Part shown: positions 41,402-42,604 of the stretch, piece by piece | Layout: each line of letters begins with the position of its first letter | Numbering within the stretch: the first letter of the stretch is position 1 | Origin: JBCCGE01 sp039029455 | GTDB taxonomy: Bacteria; Pseudomonadota; Gammaproteobacteria; Arenicellales; Poriferihabitantaceae | Assembly: GCA_039029455.1 (NCBI GenBank) | Contig: JBCCGE010000021.1 | Span: forward strand, 1-42,604 | Direction of reading: 5' to 3' | DNA length: 42,604 nucleotides | Made by a program: the position numbers and the translations under genes | The notes under the pieces: model-generated | Seen by the model: only the letters and a program-made list of their open reading frames with translations | Told to the model about the DNA's origin: nothing | Database searches by the model: none

Positions 41402-41557
41402 ATGCGAGATAAAATCAGACTGAACTCCAGCGCCGGCACCGGTCACTTTTACACCACGACCAAAAACAAGCGCACCATGACCGAAAAAATGGAGATCAAA
41501 AAATACGATCCAGTGGTCCGTAAACACGTGATCTACAAAGAAGGCAAAATCAAATAG
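41402..41557 (+). CDS. rpmG: 50S ribosomal protein L33
   Basis: Ribosomal large-subunit protein of 51 residues: MRDKIRLNSSAGTGHFYTTT then KNKRTMTEKMEIKKYDPVVR. It lacks the CxxC pairs of zinc-binding L33, so it is the zinc-independent form typical of proteobacteria. ATG 41402 is preceded by GAGGAG; the longer frame from 41366 overlaps rpmB and is not supported. Confidence 0.97.
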   Translation: MRDKIRLNSSAGTGHFYTTTKNKRTMTEKMEIKKYDPVVRKHVIYKEGKIK

Positions 41558-41578
41558 GCATTCTGTCAGTATCCCCAG

Positions 41579-41607
41579 GAAACCCGGCAAGTGCCGGGTT
41601 TTTTATT
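41579..41607 (+). terminator. Intrinsic terminator after rpmG
   Basis: An 8-bp perfect stem AACCCGGC (41581-41588) / GCCGGGTT (41593-41600) with a four-base loop, followed by TTTTATTT. It lies about 20 bases after the rpmG stop. Confidence 0.92.
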
Positions 41608-41696
41608 TCCAGCTACAACCCATCTGGAATCTGAAATTCCTCGGTCTACTGCATACAACCACCAACACCCCAAACCTTATCCGCACAACCCCTCTG

Positions 41697-41735
41697 CCGC
41701 GATTGCGAGGAGCGCAGCGACCGCGGAATTCTCGA
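41697..41735 (+). repeat. Dispersed palindromic-type repeat, copy 4
   Basis: Fourth copy of the element seen three times between nadE and bpt, here as CGATTGCGAGGAGCGCAGCG then ACCGCGGAATTCTCG. It lies in the 300-base gap between the rpmG terminator and the intradiol-dioxygenase gene. Apart from the terminator and this element, 41558-41858 holds nothing I can identify. Confidence 0.7.
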
Positions 41736-41858
41736 AAAAGCGCCCGAAAACAAAAATGCTTTGAGTACCCTCAACAACCAACCGGTAACAAATCGTAAAG
41801 TCAGGGAACCGCAATTGCTCATTCCAGTCAAAATCCGGGAATCAACACTGAGCCCACT

Positions 41859-42491
41859 ATGGAACGAAGACGCTTCCTGAAACTGACCGGTGCGTCCGGA
41901 CTGGTCCTGCTGTCCACCCATTCAGATGCGCAGGAATGTCTCGAAGCAACGCAACCTCAGACGTCCGGCCCGTTCTATCCTTTGGAAGAACCACTGGATT
42001 CGGACGCTGATCTGGCCTGGGTCCAGGGGCAGGATCGAATTGCCAGCGGAATCGTCACCAACCTGACCGGTCGGGTTCTCGACGCTACCGGCAATGTAAT
42101 CCCGTCGGCTCGAGTCGAAATCTGGCAGACCGATGCTTTTGGTTTCTACCATCATCCGAGAGATCGTGGAGGACGAGCCGAAGCTCAGTTTCAGGGATTC
42201 GGTAAAGCAACCGTCGACGGTACCGGACGGTATCGGTTTCGTACCGTGCGACCGGTCGCCTATCCCGGCCGCACACCGCATATTCATGCCAGAGTCTATG
42301 CAAAGGGGATCGAACCGATGACGACTCAGATTTATTTGTCAGGGGAACCGAGAAACGGCACTGACTATCTCTACAACTCTATTCCAGTTGAGAAACGCGC
42401 GGATCAGACAATCCGGTTTCCTGAATCCGAAACAGACATCACGCCCGCTGAATTTGATTTCATTCTTGGGCACACGCACGAGTGCACCTAG
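41859..42491 (+). CDS. Tat-exported intradiol-dioxygenase-like protein
   Basis: Protein of the protocatechuate 3,4-dioxygenase beta/intradiol fold. The 210 residues begin with a twin-arginine signal, MERRRFLKLTGASGLVLLST. The fold signature TSGPFYP, GRVLDATGNVIPSARVEIWQTD and the four non-heme Fe(III) ligands are all present: Tyr97 (GFYHHP), Tyr135 (AYPGRTP), His141 and His143 (HIH). The loop between the second Tyr and the first His is shorter than in true protocatechuate dioxygenase. An exported location argues against central aromatic catabolism; the substrate is unknown. No aromatic-pathway genes are nearby. The tatABC genes in the same window could provide export. Confidence 0.88.
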   Translation: MERRRFLKLTGASGLVLLSTHSDAQECLEATQPQTSGPFYPLEEPLDSDADLAWVQGQDRIASGIVTNLTGRVLDATGNVIPSARVEIWQTDAFGFYHHPRDRGGRAEAQFQGFGKATVDGTGRYRFRTVRPVAYPGRTPHIHARVYAKGIEPMTTQIYLSGEPRNGTDYLYNSIPVEKRADQTIRFPESETDITPAEFDFILGHTHECT

Positions 42492-42508
42492 ACAAAGATC
42501 TCAAGGGC

Positions 42509-42522
42509 GCAACAATTGTTGC
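42509..42522. other. 14-bp perfect palindrome at the right edge
   Basis: GCAACAATTGTTGC lies 18 bases after the dioxygenase stop. There is no T-run, so it is not a clear terminator; it has the symmetry of a regulator-binding site but nothing else supports that. The rest of 42492-42604 shows no gene. Confidence 0.3.
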
Positions 42523-42604
42523 ATTGAATGCCTAAACGACGGTCGAATAGTAATTCGAACCACAATCCCTGGCGGTGAGTCGGATTCCGGATCAGTGCGG
42601 AGAG

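Noticed and set aside
42533..42565. tRNA-like arm (TTCGAACC) at the right edge
   Set aside because: No acceptor, D-arm or anticodon arm can be assembled around it.

Overview
The window is a gene-dense stretch of bacterial chromosome, with about 37 genes on both strands, short gaps and many 1-4 base overlaps. Moderate GC, a KdsB/TolC-type outer-membrane gene set, gammaproteobacterial gene neighbourhoods (plsY-folB-folK, hisI-hisE-tatABC, aat-bpt, cytochrome b561-yceI, rpmB-rpmG, lysM-dprA-smg-topA) and a monofunctional HisB suggest a gammaproteobacterium outside the enteric group. That placement is inference; there is no rRNA in the window to confirm it. I saw no rRNA, tRNA, CRISPR array, insertion sequence or phage gene.

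Layout. 1-6.7 kb: kdsB, then a plus-strand run def-fmt-rsmB-trkA-trkH (N-terminal Met processing and formylation, 16S rRNA methylation, K+ uptake). 6.8-9.8 kb (minus): a 1008-residue ABC-exporter-like protein whose ATPase motifs are all degenerate and which ends in a cyclic-nucleotide-binding-type domain. This is the strangest protein here. 9.9-13 kb: a DODA/LigB-type dioxygenase, a TolC-family outer-membrane protein and a PIMT-family methyltransferase. 13.1-20.1 kb (plus): ilvA, a small unknown ORF coupled to an Sfp-type phosphopantetheinyl transferase, then a surface-glycan cassette (DegT-type sugar aminotransferase, polyprenyl-phosphate sugar transferase, large polytopic membrane protein of unknown function). 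20.1-25.5 kb (minus): lysM protein-dprA-smg-topA.

25.9-31.5 kb (plus): hisB-hisH-hisA-hisF-hisI-hisE followed by tatA-tatB-tatC. The early and middle his genes (hisG, hisD, hisC) are absent. 31.5-35.1 kb: an exported DUF255/YyaL-type thioredoxin-fold protein and glutamine-dependent nadE. 35.1-36.7 kb (minus): aat and bpt, the two aminoacyl-protein transferases of the bacterial N-degron pathway. 36.8-39.3 kb: tsaD, plsY (convergent), folB-folK, closed by a bidirectional terminator. 39.3-40.5 kb (minus): cytochrome b561 and YceI. 41.1-41.6 kb: rpmB-rpmG with a recognisable promoter and terminator. The window ends with an intradiol-dioxygenase-like protein that carries a twin-arginine signal and so could be a client of the tatABC system encoded 11 kb upstream.

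Most genes are recognisable housekeeping genes. The points most worth a second look are the pseudo-ABC protein with repeated Q-loop-like segments, the oppositely charged tails of TatA and TatB, the lysine tail and missing zinc fingers of TopA, the hairpin-rich gap between hisE and tatA, the dispersed palindromic repeats, and the unknown members of the glycan cassette.
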